A stretch of DNA of 64,000 nucleotides, from NCBI GenBank assembly GCA_947462335.1, contig OX381720.1:503501-567500 (forward strand). Direction: 5' to 3'. The first letter of the stretch is position 1. Each line of letters opens with the position of its first letter. The notes beneath the pieces were generated by a model. The model saw only the letters and a list, made by a program, of their open reading frames with translations. It did not search any database and was not told the origin of the DNA. The DNA is from Harmothoe impar (taxonomy: Eukaryota; Annelida; Polychaeta; Phyllodocida; Polynoidae). Positions 23,401 through 38,027 of the stretch are shown in pieces. A program made the translations under genes and the position numbers.

Positions 23401-24836
23401 CACAGCCATTTGAAAGACCTTCCCTTTCAGAAAATAAAATTATGAAATGCTTCAAATATGAAGAATGCATGCAATGTTACAGCCTCTAAAATTGGTAATG
23501 GGTTTCCCCGAGTGAAGGGTTTAATCAATTAAAACTGAACTTACCCTGCGTTCATCTTGGAGGTCCTTTCTGAAAGTCTGTCACTGTTTTGTAGTTTGCT
23601 GCTGTACACTGAAGTAGTGGTGTTGGAACTGTTTATAACCAAAAAAGCTGTGGTTGGAAACATGATATTGCCTCATACAATGTGTTTTAACACATGGATT
23701 TCTGTGTAATGTGCCTGTCATGGGAACAGGAATGAGGAAGGAATAGCAGTAATAACTAGGTAACAACTGTGCACCTTGGAAACAATGTACCATATTGCAA
23801 ATTACACATAGAGAGTCCAATAAAGTTAGAAGTCCACCATTGCTTTGATTTTAGATTAATTTTAGAGTGAGCTTGTCAGAATCCTACCAGATGCAGAAAG
23901 ACTAAACTTAACTTTCACCACTTTAGAATGGTTATGTCACCATTCAGGTTGATAATAATCTGCCGTGTTTTCACAGAGATTGCTATTCCGCCACCCCTAT
24001 TCCCGCTTCAACTGGCCTGATTGTTAGTTATATTATTCATACTAATCAAAGTCATAACTGGTTCATTTCACACATTTGGGTGAGCTTGAACGTCCCAACA
24101 CTACATTCCTTATGACAAAGGTAGGTTCAATTTTACCACTCATTGGTTTTCCCAGGTTATGTGATCCCTATTGTCCCTTTTGACAGGCTTAGAGTGGATA
24201 CAGGTCTGTGTATTTTCTACTCTCTAAATATTAGTGCACTTATTCCCTTTCAGGGAATATCTAATTTAGATTAGGAATGGCAATTTGTTATAAGTAAAAT
24301 TCCTTTCATTTCCATAAAATAATCTAAATGCCATGTTTGTGGTATTAGTCTGGGACCTACCTGCTACAAAGACCTGGATTTGAGTATAAATGTGAGCAGT
24401 GGAGGACAAGGATAGTGTGGGGTGACCTGTTCAGTGAAGTATATGATGGACAGATGTGGGAGGAATTTGCTGATCCAAACAATTTTCTAAAACAATCCTA
24501 ATAACTTTACATTGATGCTGAATGTAGATGGGTTTCAACCTTATAAACAGGTAAACAATTCCATGGGAGCAATCTGCCTTGTGGTTCTCAACCTGCCTGT
24601 AGAATGTAGATTCAAACAAGAAAATGTGATCCTTGTTGGGTTAATGCCAAAGTTTTGAAAAAGAACCACGGACAAATACATTCCTGGAACCACTTGTTGA
24701 CAGATTGCTACAAGCATGGTATGATGGATTCAGACTTTTAAGCTATAGCTCTCAGAGTGTACCTAAGCTGGTCAGGCTTGCTTTGATTTGTTGCGGCTGT
24801 TATGTACCTGTCCAGGTCTAGGCAGCTATATGACAG
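20440..24836 (+). repeat. Array unit 4 (4,397 bp)
   Basis: LTR 21563-22076, with a private GTACTGGTAC in place of GTACCGGTAC near 21725. It is a transition unit: it has the CAGCCTCACCC variant of the right-hand units but keeps CCACTGCTGC, shared with units 2-3, near 22497. No coding sequence is supported. Confidence 0.93.
21563..22076 (+). mobile_element. LTR, copy 4
   Basis: 514 bp with one private T in GTACTGGTAC. The CTCF-like motif is at 21786-21800. Confidence 0.85.
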
Positions 24837-27800
24837 GCTCCTAGGCAGGCTCAGCCGGTGGCCCCAGTACGATCGGCCAGACCACCGCGGTATGATATGC
24901 CCTTTTTTTTCAGGGCACAATCAGACCAAAGGGTCGCTGGAGGCGAACCTACTGTTGCGCCAAGTACATCTTCAGGTGGAGGCTAGTGTGGTTTGCACCA
25001 CACAGGCCCCTCCTGAGGGAAGTTCTGATGGGGAGGAAAAGCCATCTGGTGGTGTCCCTATGGACACCTAAGGATTGGTGCCCTGTCAGGCCCTCTGGGA
25101 TGCACCTTTCTGCCCCTCCGAGGTAAAACTAAACTGACGCCGCTACACGCCCCTGGACCAACCGAAGCAGACCGACGGTGCTGTCGTGACTTACCGAGTC
25201 GCTACTGCTACCAAACCGGAAGCAGCCTGATGTCTTCAACCGTGGTTTAAACCTAAGCCACAACCGTCTGTTCTCAAAGATTCTACCGCCCGCCAGGGCG
25301 TCTGATCCTGAGGTCACTCTATACTAGTTTGACCTATGAACTAAACCATGGATCTCCCTCCTGTGATAACTATATATATGGAGGCACGGACCAACCTTTT
25401 TATATTCATATTTCACAAGAGATGGAAGCACTATACGGGTGCTGGACTCTATCCATCTCTACCGCCATGAACTGCTAGGTACTGGAGAGTGACCCTAATA
25501 AGGATGACGATTTATCCAATCTTATTTAGGATATGCATTTATGGATTTTATATATAAACTCTTCTTCGCCAAAGGAAGTGGGAACTGCTATAGTTCATTA
25601 TTTATATATATAAGGACACAAACTCCACACAGATTTGACCATTGCTGAACGTAGTAGGTGATGTGTTGAGTTTCCAAGGTGGTTATTGGTGCCTTGTGAT
25701 ATTAACTGATACTAGTCAAGGACTATCAGTTGGACAGTTTTTATATCATGTGCCTACGGGACTATGGTTTGATACCAGAGACTATACTTTTGATATAAAC
25801 TGTTATGTGCATGTTAACTTGTGTGTTCATGTATGTACGCCTGTTTTAACTATGAGTAGAAATGTTACTTGTTTATGAATAGATATACATGGTATATAAT
25901 GTATCCAAGAGGTATTATTATCATAAAACCAACCCTGCCTACATTCTTGAGGGGGGTAGTGTGACGGGTTGACTATGAGTCTAACTGTTATCGTGGTATA
26001 TCTTTTAAATGTTGTTATGATGTAAAACGACACGGTTCTACTGTTATACTTATATGGTTTATTCATCTAACAAGTATCGTCGGTTCGTTACATATACCTA
26101 GTTGGGTTGTATACGGTAGTGTACCGGTACTACCCTCGGTTCTATTCGGTAGTATTTACATAAGCATGTTACATAACTATACCTACTAGGTGGCGCTGCT
26201 GGTACGGTCACGTGGCCTATGCAACAGTGTATATAAGGTGACTACTTCCCCATTGGAAGTCAGTCAGGTTTGCGACTGTCCAGGCAAGACCACCCTGTGC
26301 TCCGGGCTTAACACTACGCTGTGGGGTTACTTCCCTGTAATATGATCTGATCTGATCCCTGTATATCTGATGGTTATACTGCTGCTATAATACTCAAGAC
26401 TTTCCTTTGTAATAAAGTTGGCGTATATTAAAGTCTAATTTACCTTGTCTGGTTTTTGATCTCATGCGTTACACTTGTAGTAAGAGACCAACTACAGAAC
26501 TATAGACTTTTAGTCTGGTGGGTACTTCTGGTCGGCCTGGTTGCTATGACAGAGTATTTTAGAACACTTTACTTTCCTTTTTTTCTGATGAACATCAGTT
26601 CAGATATCTTATGTCTTACATGATGAATGTGTATCTTAATGATCTTTAGACCAAATATAGTTCAGATTACTATAACAAGTAAAACCACATTGCAACACAT
26701 AATTATTTGCCTTGAATTCCTGCCTTTATTTCATGCCAATGCTGATGTTGGGTACATTTTCTCAGCCTCACCCAGCGGGATGTGACCAGGTCACTGAGGG
26801 AGTCATGCATCCAGTCCTAGTGGGAGGGTGTGGTTTTCTGCAAAAACTGCTGATGTTAGCATTTCCCGCTTGGTGTAACAAAGCTAAATACACCCACTGG
26901 TGCTCTGGAAGCTTCACGTTTCTTCGTGCAGCAAAAGTTATAGTTCCTGAAATGATAAATTATGGCAATATTTCATGATTGCTGGGTGTTAGCAATAAGT
27001 CCCAATTTATATCCTGGGCTAGCATCATTAAATGTTTTGAATGCAAACATGTATATATCTAGAAATGCATCTGCCTTGCAGGTTATTTGGCATTTTCAGG
27101 TATTACTTACACGCAGCATAAAGCGTTCAATTGTTGTGAGCTACACCCATTACATTCCGAACAATTGCACATTGCATCACTGGTGTGTAAGGTGGTTAAA
27201 CAAACCAAGGCAAGTAAGCACATTGTTCTGAAAAAAAGCACAAGTAATGTTGGACAAACAGTAGTTCATGTTGGAGGAGGCAAAACACAGACAAAAGTTT
27301 ACTTAATATCTTAAAGCTGCATGGTACAGCATTTATGACCTGACTGGGAGTCAAAATCATGATTGTGTCAAAAGGTTTAATTCAGCATAATTATTACACA
27401 TTCAATTGTCATTCAACAATATAGTGTTCTAAACATCCATCCATATGGACCAACAAGGAAAATGGAACCTTTGTGCCGGATTGTTTGGTACAAACTTTGG
27501 CCAACAGGGGGCTCAATTTAGCCAAAAGGGTTCACAATATTGCAAAAAAATGTATCAAGATCACTTTCCAATGCAGAATGCATCAGCCCTATTCACACAC
27601 CAGAACTGCATACCCTTGGGAAGGGAATTAACCCCTTATGGTCAACGAGAGGCATGAACATGGCAGTTTTATTGGTGTGAACAACTTCATCATTGAAAGA
27701 TATTCTGGAATTAATTGCTTTTCATGAAGGTTTAATTAATGATTGAAAGATACATGTCTTTTTTTCATTTTCCATACAAAAAAAACTTTATCATGAACAC

Positions 27801-29233
27801 AGCCATTTGAAAGACCTTCCCTTTCAGAAAATAAAATTATGAAATGCTTCAAATATGAAGAATGCATGCAATGTTACAGCCTCTAAAATTGGTAATGGGT
27901 TTCCCCGAGTGAAGGGTTTAATCAATTAAAACTGAACTTACCCTGCGTTCATCTTGGAGGTCCTTTCTGAAAGTCTGTCACTGTTTTGTAGTTTGCTGCT
28001 GTACACTGAAGTAGTGGTGTTGGAACTGTTTATAACCAAAAAAGCTGTGGTTGGAAACATGATATTGCCTCATAGAATGTGTTTTAACACATGGATTTCT
28101 GTGTAATGTGCCTATCATGGGAACAGGAATGAGAAAGGAATAGCAGTAATAACTAGGTAACAACTGTGCACCTTGGAAACAATGTACCATATTGCAAATC
28201 ACACATAGAGAGTTCAATAAAGTTAGAAGTCCACCATTGCTTTGATTTTAGATTAATTTTAGAGTGAGCTTGTCAGAATCCTACCAGATGCAGAAAGACT
28301 AAACTTAACTTTCACCACTTTAGAATGGTTATGTCACCATTCAGGTTGATAATAATCTGCCGTGTTTTCACAGAGATTGCTATTCCGCCACCCCTATTCC
28401 CGCTTCAACTGGCCTGATTGTTAGTTATATTATTCATACTAATCAAAGTCATAACTGGTTCATTTCACACATTTGGGTGAGCTTGAACGTCCCAACACTA
28501 CATTCCTTATGACAAAGGTAGGTTCAATTTTACCACTCATTGGTTTTCCCAGGTTATGTGATCCCTATTGTCCCTTTTGACAGGCTTAGAGTGGATACAG
28601 GTCTGTGTATTTTCTACTCTCTAAATATTAGTGCACTTATTCCCTTTCAGGGAATATCTAATTTAGATTAGGAATGGCAATTTGTTATAAGTAAAATTCC
28701 TTTCATTTCCATAAAATAATCTAAATGCCATGTTTGTGGTATTAGTCTGGGACCTACCTGCTACAAAGACCTGGATTTGAGTATAAATGTGAGCAGTGGA
28801 GGACAAGGATAGTGTGGGGTGACCTGTTCAGTGAAGTATATGATGGACAGATGTGGGAGGAATTTGCTGATCCAAACAATTTTCTAAAACAATCCTAATA
28901 ACTTTACATTGATGCTGAATGTAGATGGGTTTCAACCTTATAAACAGGTAAACAATTCCATGGGAGCAATCTGCCTTGTGGTTCTCAACCTGGCTGTAGA
29001 ATGTAGATTCAAACAAGAAAATGTGATCCTTGTTGGGTTAATGCCAAAGTTTTGAAAAAGAACCACGGACAAATACATTCCTGGAACCACTTGTTGACAG
29101 ATTGCTACAAGCATGGTATGATGGATTCAGACTTTTAAGCTATAGCTCTCAGAGTGTACCTAAGCTGGTCAGGCTTGCTTTGATTTGTTGCGGCTGTTAT
29201 GTACCTGTCCAGGTCTAGGCAGCTATATGACAG
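24837..29233 (+). repeat. Array unit 5 (4,397 bp)
   Basis: LTR 25960-26473. It is the first unit with the right-block variant CAACCTGGCTGT near 28986 (units 1-4 read CCTGCCTGT). It has CCTATCATGGG near 28111. No coding sequence is supported. Confidence 0.93.
25960..26473 (+). mobile_element. LTR, copy 5
   Basis: 514 bp with ends and signals as in copy 1. The CTCF-like motif is at 26183-26197. Confidence 0.85.
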
Positions 29234-32200
29234 GCTCCTAGGCAGGCTCAGCCGGTGGCCCCAGTACGATCTGCCAGACCACCGCGGTATGATATGCCCT
29301 TTTTTTTCAGGGCACAATCAGACCAAAGGGTCGCTGGAGGCGAACCTACTGTTGCGCCAAGTACATCTTCAGGTGGAGGCTAGTGTGGTTTGCACCACAC
29401 AGGCCCCTCCTGAGGGAAGTTCTGATGGGGAGGAAAAGCCATCTGGTGGTGTCCCTATGGACACCTAAGGATTGGTGCCCTGTCAGGCCCTCTGGGATGC
29501 ACCGTTCTGCCCCTCCGAGGTAAAACTAAACTGACGCCGCTACACGCCCCTGGACCAACCAAAGCAGACCGACGGTGCTGTCGTGACTTACCGAGTCGCT
29601 ACTGCTACCAAACCGGAAGCAGCCTGATGTCTTCAACCGTGGTTTAAACCTAAGCCACAACCGTCTGTTCTCAAAGATTCTACTGCCCGCCAGGGCGTCT
29701 GATCCTGAGGTCACTCTATACTAGTTTGACCTATGAACTAAACCATGGATCTCCCTCCTGTGATAACTATATATATGGAGGCACGGACCAACCTTTTTAT
29801 ATTCATATTTCACAAGAGATGGAAGCACTATACGGGTGCTGGACTCTATCCATCTCTACCGCCATGAACTGCTAGGTACTGGAGAGTGACCCTAATAAGG
29901 ATGACGATTTATCCAATCTTATTTAGGATATGCATTTATGGATTTTATATATAAACTCTTCTTCGCCAAAGGAAGTGGGAACTGCTATAGTTCATTATTT
30001 ATATATATAAGGACACAAACTCCACACAGATTTGACCATTGCTGAACGTAGTAGGTGATGTGTTGAGTTTCCAAGGTGGTTATTGGTGCCTTGTGATATT
30101 AACTGATACTAGTCAAGGACTATCAGTTGGACAGTTTTTATATCATGTGCCTACGGGACTATGGTTTGATACCAGAGACTATACTTTTGATATAAACAGT
30201 TATGTGCATGTTAACTTGTGTGTTCATGTATGTACGCCTGTTTTAACTATGAGTAGAAATGTTACTTGTTTATGAATAGATATACATGGTATATAATGTA
30301 TCCAAGAGGTATTATTATCATAAAACCAACCCTGCCTACATTCTTGAGGGGGGTAGTGTGACGGGTTGACTATGAGTCTAACTGTTATCGTGGTATATCT
30401 TTTAAATGTTGTTATGATGTAAAACGACACGGTTCTACTGTTATACTTATATGGTTTATTCATCTAACAAGTATCGTCGGTTCGTTACATATACCTAGTT
30501 GGGTTGTATACGGTAGTGTACCGGTACTACCCTCGGTTCTATTCGGTAGTATTTACATAAGCATGTTACATAACTATACCTACTAGGTGGCGCTGCTGGT
30601 ACGGTCACGGGGCCTATGCAACAGTGTATATAAGGTGACTACTTCCCCATTGGAAGTCAGTCAGGTTTGCGACTGTCCAGGCAAGACCACCCTGTGCTCC
30701 GGGCTTAACACTACGCTGTGGGGTTACTTCCCTGTAATATGATCTGATCTGATCCCTGTATATCTGATGGTTATACTGCTGCTATAATACTCAAGACTTT
30801 CCTTTGTAATAAAGTTGGCGTATATTAAAGTCTAATTTACCTTGTCTGGTTTTTGATCTCATGCGTTACACTTGTAGTAAGAGACCAACTACAGAACTAT
30901 AGACTTTTAGTCTGGTGGGTACTTCTGGTCGGCCTGGTTGCTATGACAGAGTATTTTAGAACACTTTACTTTCCTTTTTTTCTGATGAACATCAGTTCAG
31001 ATATCTTATGTCTTACATGATGAATGTGTATCTTAATGATCTTTAGACCAAATATAGTTCAGATTACTATAACAAGTAAAACCACATTGCAACACATAAT
31101 TATTTGCCTTGAATTCCTGCCTTTATTTCATGCCAATGCTGATGTTGGGTACATTTTCTCAGCCTCACCCAGCGGGATGTGACCAGGTCACTGAGGGAGT
31201 CATGCATCCAGTCCTAGTGGGAGGGTGTGGTTTTCTGCAAAAACTGCTGATGTTAGCATTTCCCGCTTGGTGTAACAAAGCTAAATACACCCACTGGTGC
31301 TCTGGAAGCTTCACGTTTCTTCGTGCAGCAAAAGTTATAGTTCCTGAAATGATAAATTATGGCAATATTTCATGATTGCTGGGTGTTAGCAATAAGTCCC
31401 AATTTATATCCTGGGCTAGCATCATTAAATGTTTTGAATGCAAACATGTATATATCTAGAAATGCATCTGCCTTGCAGGTTATTTGGCATTTTCAGGTAT
31501 TACTTACACGCAGCATAAAGCGTTCAATTGTTGTGAGCTACACCCATTACATTCCGAACAATTGCACATTGCATCACTGGTGTGTAAGGTGGTTAAACAA
31601 ACCAAGGCAAGTAAGCACATTGTTCTGAAAAAAAGCACAAGTAATGTTGGACAAACAGTAGTTCATGTTGGAGGAGGCAAAACACAGACAAAAGTTTACT
31701 TAATATCTTAAAGCTGCATGGTACAGCATTTATGACCTGACTGGGAGTCAAAATCATGATTGTGTCAAAAGGTTTAATTCAGCATAATTATTACACATTC
31801 AATTGTCATTCAACAATATAGTGTTCTAAACATCCATCCATATGGACCAACAAGGAAAATGGAACCTTTGTGCCGGATTGTTTGGTACAAACTTTGGCCA
31901 ACAGGGGGCTCAATTTAGCCAAAAGGGTTCACAATATTGCAAAAAAATGTATCAAGATCACTTTCCAATGCAGAATGCATCAGCCCTATTCACACACCAG
32001 AACTGCATACCCTTGGGAAGGGAATTAACCCCTTATGGTCAACGAGAGGCATGAACATGGCAGTTTTATTGGTGTGAACAACTTCATCATTGAAAGATAT
32101 TCTGGAATTAATTGCTTTTCATGAAGGTTTAATTAATGATTGAAAGATACATGTCTTTTTTTCATTTTCCATACAAAAAAAACTTTATCATGAACACAGC

Positions 32201-33630
32201 CATTTGAAAGACCTTCCCTTTCAGAAAATAAAATTATGAAATGCTTCAAATATGAAGAATGCATGCAATGTTACAGCCTCTAAAATTGGTAATGGGTTTC
32301 CCCGAGTGAAGGGTTTAATCAATTAAAACTGAACTTACCCTGCGTTCATCTTGGAGGTCCTTTCTGAAAGTCTGTCACTGTTTTGTAGTTTGCTGCTGTA
32401 CACTGAAGTAGTGGTGTTGGAACTGTTTATAACCAAAAAAGCTGTGGTTGGAAACATGATATTGCCTCATAGAATGTGTTTTAACACATGGATTTCTGTG
32501 TAATGTGCCTATCATGGGAACAGGAATGAGAAAGGAATAGCAGTAATAACTAGGTAACAACTGTGCACCTTGGAAACAATGTACCATATTGCAAATCACA
32601 CATAGAGAGTTCAATAAAGTTAGAAGTCCACCATTGCTTTGATTTTAGATTAATTTTAGAGTGAGCTTGTCAGAATCCTACCAGATGCAGAAAGACTAAA
32701 CTTAACTTTCACCACTTTAGAATGGTTATGTCACCATTCAGGTTGATAATAATCTGCCGTGTTTTCACAGAGATTGCTATTCCGCCACCCCTATTCCCGC
32801 TTCAACTGGCCTGATTGTTAGTTATATTATTCATACTAATCAAAGTCATAACTGGTTCATTTCACACATTTGGGTGAGCTTGAACGTCCCAACACTACAT
32901 TCCTTATGACAAAGGTAGGTTCAATTTTACCACTCATTGGTTTTCCCAGGTTATGTGATCCCTATTGTCCCTTTTGACAGGCTTAGAGTGGATACAGGTC
33001 TGTGTATTTTCTACTCTCTAAATATTAGTGCACTTATTCCCTTTCAGGGAATATCTAATTTAGATTAGGAATGGCAATTTGTTATAAGTAAAATTCCTTT
33101 CATTTCCATAAAATAATCTAAATGCCATGTTTGTGGTATTAGTCTGGGACCTACCTGCTACAAAGACCTGGATTTGAGTATAAATGTGAGCAGTGGAGGA
33201 CAAGGATAGTGTGGGGTGACCTGTTCAGTGAAGTATATGATGGACAGATGTGGGAGGAATTTGCTGATCCAAACAATTTTCTAAAACAATCCTAATAACT
33301 TTACATTGATGCTGAATGTAGATGGGTTTCAACCTTATAAACAGGTAAACAATTCCATGGGAGCAATCTGCCTTGTGGTTCTCAACCTGGCTGTAGAATG
33401 TAGATTCAAACAAGAATATGTGATCCTTGTTGGGTTAATGCCAAAGTTTTGAAAAAGAACCACGGACAAATACATTCCTGGAACCACTTGTTGACAGATT
33501 GCTACAAGCATGGTATGATGGATTCAGACTTTTAAGCTATAGCTCTCAGAGTGTACCTAAGCTGGTCAGGCTTGCTTTGATTTGTTGCGGCTGTTATGTA
33601 CCTGTCCAGGTCTAGGCAGCTATATGACAG
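29234..33630 (+). repeat. Array unit 6 (4,397 bp), type A of the dimer
   Basis: LTR 30357-30870. It shares with unit 8 ATAAACAGTTATG near 30193 and CAAGAATATGTG near 33411. A private change, CACGGG near 30607, destroys the LTR E-box CACGTG in this unit only. No coding sequence is supported. Confidence 0.93.
30357..30870 (+). mobile_element. LTR, copy 6 (E-box lost)
   Basis: 514 bp. CACGTG is changed to CACGGG. The CTCF-like motif is retained at 30580-30594. Confidence 0.85.
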
Positions 33631-36600
33631 GCTCCTAGGCAGGCTCAGCCGGTGGCCCCAGTACGATCTGCCAGACCACCGCGGTATGATATGCCCTTTT
33701 TTTTCAGGGCACAATCAGACCAAAGGGTCGCTGGAGGCGAACCTACTGTTGCGCCAAGTACATCTTCAGGTGGAGGCTAGTGTGGTTTGCACCACACAGG
33801 CCCCTCCTGAGGGAAGTTCTGATGGGGAGGAAAAGCCATCTGGTGGTGTCCCTATGGACACCTAAGGATTGGTGCCCTGTCAGGCCCTCTGGGATGCACC
33901 GTTCTGCCCCTCCGAGGTAAAACTAAACTGACGCCGCTACACGCCCCTGGACCAACCAAAGCAGACCGACGGTGCTGTCGTGACTTACCGAGTCGCTACT
34001 GCTACCAAACCGGAAGCAGCCTGATGTCTTCAACCGTGGTTTAAACCTAAGCCACAACCGTCTGTTCTCAAAGATTCTACTGCCCGCCAGGGCGTCTGAT
34101 CCTGAGGTCACTCTATACTAGTTTGACCTATGAACTAAACCATGGATCTCCCTCCTGTGATAACTATATATATGGAGGCACGGACCAACCTTTTTATATT
34201 CATATTTCACAAGAGATGGAAGCACTATACGGGTGCTGGACTCTATCCATCTCTACCGCCATGAACTGCTAGGTACTGGAGAGTGACCCTAATAAGGATG
34301 ACGATTTATCCAATCTTATTTAGGATATGCATTTATGGATTTTATATATAAACTCTTCTTCGCCAAAGGAAGTGGGAACTGCTATAGTTCATTATCTATA
34401 TATATAAGGACACAAACTCCACACAGATTTGACCATTGCTGAACGTAGTAGGTGATGTGTTGAGTTTCCAAGGTGGTTATTGGTGCCTTGTGATATTAAC
34501 TGATACTAGTCATGGACTATCAGTTGGACAGTTTTTATATCATGTGCCTACGGGACTATGGTTTGATACCAGAGACTATACTTTTGATATAAACTGTTAT
34601 GTGCATGTTAACTTGTGTGTTCATGTATGTACGCCTGTTTTAACTATGAGTAGAAATGTTACTTGTTTATGAATAGATATACATGGTATATAATGTATCC
34701 AAGAGGTATTATTATCATAAAACCAACCCTGCCTACATTCTTGAGGGGGGTAGTGTGACGGGTTGACTATGAGTCTAACTGTTATCGTGGTATATCTTTT
34801 AAATGTTGTTATGATGTAAAACGACACGGTTCTACTGTTATACTTATATGGTTTATTCATCTAACAAGTATCGTCGGTTCGTTACATATACCTAGTTGGG
34901 TTGTATACGGTAGTGTACCGGTACTACCCTCGGTTCTATTCGGTAGTATTTACATAAGCATGTTACATAACTATACCTACTAGGTGGCGCTGCTGGTACG
35001 GGCACGTGGCCTATGCAACAGTGTATATAAGGTGACTACTTCCCCATTGGAAGTCAGTCAGGTTTGCGACTGTCCAGGCAAGACCACCCTGTGCTCCGGG
35101 CTTAACACTACGCTGTGGGGTTACTTCCCTGTAATATGATCTGATCTGATCCCTGTATATCTGATGGTTATACTGCTGCTATAATACTCAAGACTTTCCT
35201 TTGTAATAAAGTTGGCGTATATTAAAGTCTAATTTACCTTGTCTGGTTTTTGATCTCATGCGTTACACTTGTAGTAAGAGACCAACTACAGAACTATAGA
35301 CTTTTAGTCTGGTGGGTACTTCTGGTCGGCCTGGTTGCTATGACAGAGTATTTTAGAACACTTTACTTTCCTTTTTTTCTGATGAACATCAGTTCAGATA
35401 TCTTATGTCTTACATGATGAATGTGTATCTTAATGATCTTTAGACCAAATATAGTTCAGATTACTATAACAAGTAAAACCACATTGCAACACATAATTAT
35501 TTGCCTTGAATTCCTGCCTTTATTTCATGCCAATGCTGATGTTGGGTACATTTTCTCAGCCTCACCCAGCGGGATGTGACCAGGTCACTGAGGGAGTCAT
35601 GCATCCAGTCCTAGTGGGAGGGTGTGGTTTTCTGCAAAAACTGCTGATGTTAGCATTTCCCGCTTGGTGTAACAAAGCTAAATACACCCACTGGTGCTCT
35701 GGAAGCTTCACGTTTCTTCGTGCAGCAAAAGTTATAGTTCCTGAAATGATAAATTATGGCAATATTTCATGATTGCTGGGTGTTAGCAATAAGTCCCAAT
35801 TTATATCCTGGGCTAGCATCATTAAATGTTTTGAATGCAAACATGTATATATCTAGAAATGCATCTGCCTTGCAGGTTATTTGGCATTTTCAGGTATTAC
35901 TTACACGCAGCATAAAGCGTTCAATTGTTGTGAGCTACACCCATTACATTCCGAACAATTGCACATTGCATCACTGGTGTGTAAGGTGGTTAAACAAACC
36001 AAGGCAAGTAAGCACATTGTTCTGAAAAAAAGCACAAGTAATGTTGGACAAACAGTAGTTCATGTTGGAGGAGGCAAAACACAGACAAAAGTTTACTTAA
36101 TATCTTAAAGCTGCATGGTACAGCATTTATGACCTGACTGGGAGTCAAAATCATGATTGTGTCAAAAGGTTTAATTCAGCATAATTATTACACATTCAAT
36201 TGTCATTCAACAATATAGTGTTCTAAACATCCATCCATATGGACCAACAAGGAAAATGGAACCTTTGTGCCGGATTGTTTGGTACAAACTTTGGCCAATA
36301 GGGGGCTCAATTTAGCCAAAAGGGTTCACAATATTGCAAAAAAATGTATCAAGATCACTTTCCAATGCAGAATGCATCAGCCCTATTCACACACCAGAAC
36401 TGCATACCCTTGGGAAGGGAATTAACCCCTTATGGTCAACGAGAGGCATGAACATGGCAGTTTTATTGGTGTGAACAACTTCATCATTGAAAGATATTCT
36501 GGAATTAATTGCTTTTCATGAAGGTTTAATTATTGATTGAAAGATACATGTCTTTTTTTCATTTTCCATACAAAAAAAACTTTATCATGAACACAGCCAT

Positions 36601-38027
36601 TTGAAAGACCTTCCCTTTCAGAAAATAAAATTATGAAATGCTTCAAATATGAAGAATGCATGCAATGTTACAGCCTCTAAAATTGGTAATGGGTTTCCCC
36701 GAGTGAAGGGTTTAATCAATTAAAACTGAACTTACCCTGCGTTCATCTTGGAGGTCCTTTCTGAAAGTCTGTCACTGTTTTGTAGTTTGCTGCTGTACAC
36801 TGAAGTAGTGGTGTTGGAACTGTTTATAACCAAAAAAGCTGTGGTTGGAAACATGATATTGCCTCATAGAATGTGTTTTAACACATGGATTTCTGTGTAA
36901 TGTGCCTGTCATGGGAACAGGAATGAGAAAGGAATAGCAGTAATAACTAGGTAACAACTGTGCACCTTGGAAACAATGTACCATATTGCAAATCACACAT
37001 AGAGAGTTCAATAAAGTTAGAAGTCCACCATTGCTTTGATTTTAGATTAATTTTAGAGTGAGCTTGTCAGAATCCTACCAGATGCAGAAAGACTAAACTT
37101 AACTTTCACCACTTTAGAATGGTTATGTCACCATTCAGGTTGATAATAATCTGCCGTGTTTTCACAGAGATTGCTATTCCGCCACCCCTATTCCCGCTTC
37201 AACTGGCCTGATTGTTAGTTATATTATTCATACTAATCAAAGTCATAACTGGTTCATTTCACACATTTGGGTGAGCTTGAACGTCCCAACACTACATTCC
37301 TTATGACAAAGGTAGGTTCAATTTTACCACTCATTGGTTTTCCCAGGTTATGTGATCCCTATTGTCCCTTTTGACAGGCTTAGAGTGGATACAGGTCTGT
37401 GTATTTTCTACTCTCTAAATATTAGTGCACTTATTCCCTTTCAGGGAATATCTAATTTAGATTAGGAATGGCAATTTGTTATAAGTAAAATTCCTTTCAT
37501 TTCCATAAAATAATCTAAATGCCATGTTTGTGGTATTAGTCTGGGACCTACCTGCTACAAAGACCTGGATTTGAGTATAAATGTGAGCAGTGGAGGACAA
37601 GGATAGTGTGGGGTGACCTGTTCAGTGAAGTATATGATGGACAGATGTGGGAGGAATTTGCTGATCCAAACAATTTTCTAAAACAATCCTAATAACTTTA
37701 CATTGATGCTGAATGTAGATGGGTTTCAACCTTATAAACAGGTAAACAATTCCATGGGAGCAATCTGCCTTGTGGTTCTCAACCTGGCTGTAGAATGTAG
37801 ATTCAAACAAGAAAATGTGATCCTTGTTGGGTTAATGCCAAAGTTTTGAAAAAGAACCACGGACAAATACATTCCTGGAACCACTTGTTGACAGATTGCT
37901 ACAAGCATGGTATGATGGATTCAGACTTTTAAGCTATAGCTCTCAGAGTGTACCTAAGCTGGTCAGGCTTGCTTTGATTTGTTGCGGCTGTTATGTACCT
38001 GTCCAGGTCTAGGCAGCTATATGACAG
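33631..38027 (+). repeat. Array unit 7 (4,397 bp), type B of the dimer
   Basis: LTR 34754-35267. It shares with unit 9 CATTATCTATAT near 34390, AGTCATGGAC near 34508, TACGGGCACG near 34997, GGCCAATAGGG near 36293 and TAATTATTGATT near 36527. No coding sequence is supported. Confidence 0.93.
34754..35267 (+). mobile_element. LTR, copy 7
   Basis: 514 bp. The E-box context is changed to GGGCACGTGG (shared with copy 9). The CTCF-like motif is at 34977-34991. Confidence 0.85.
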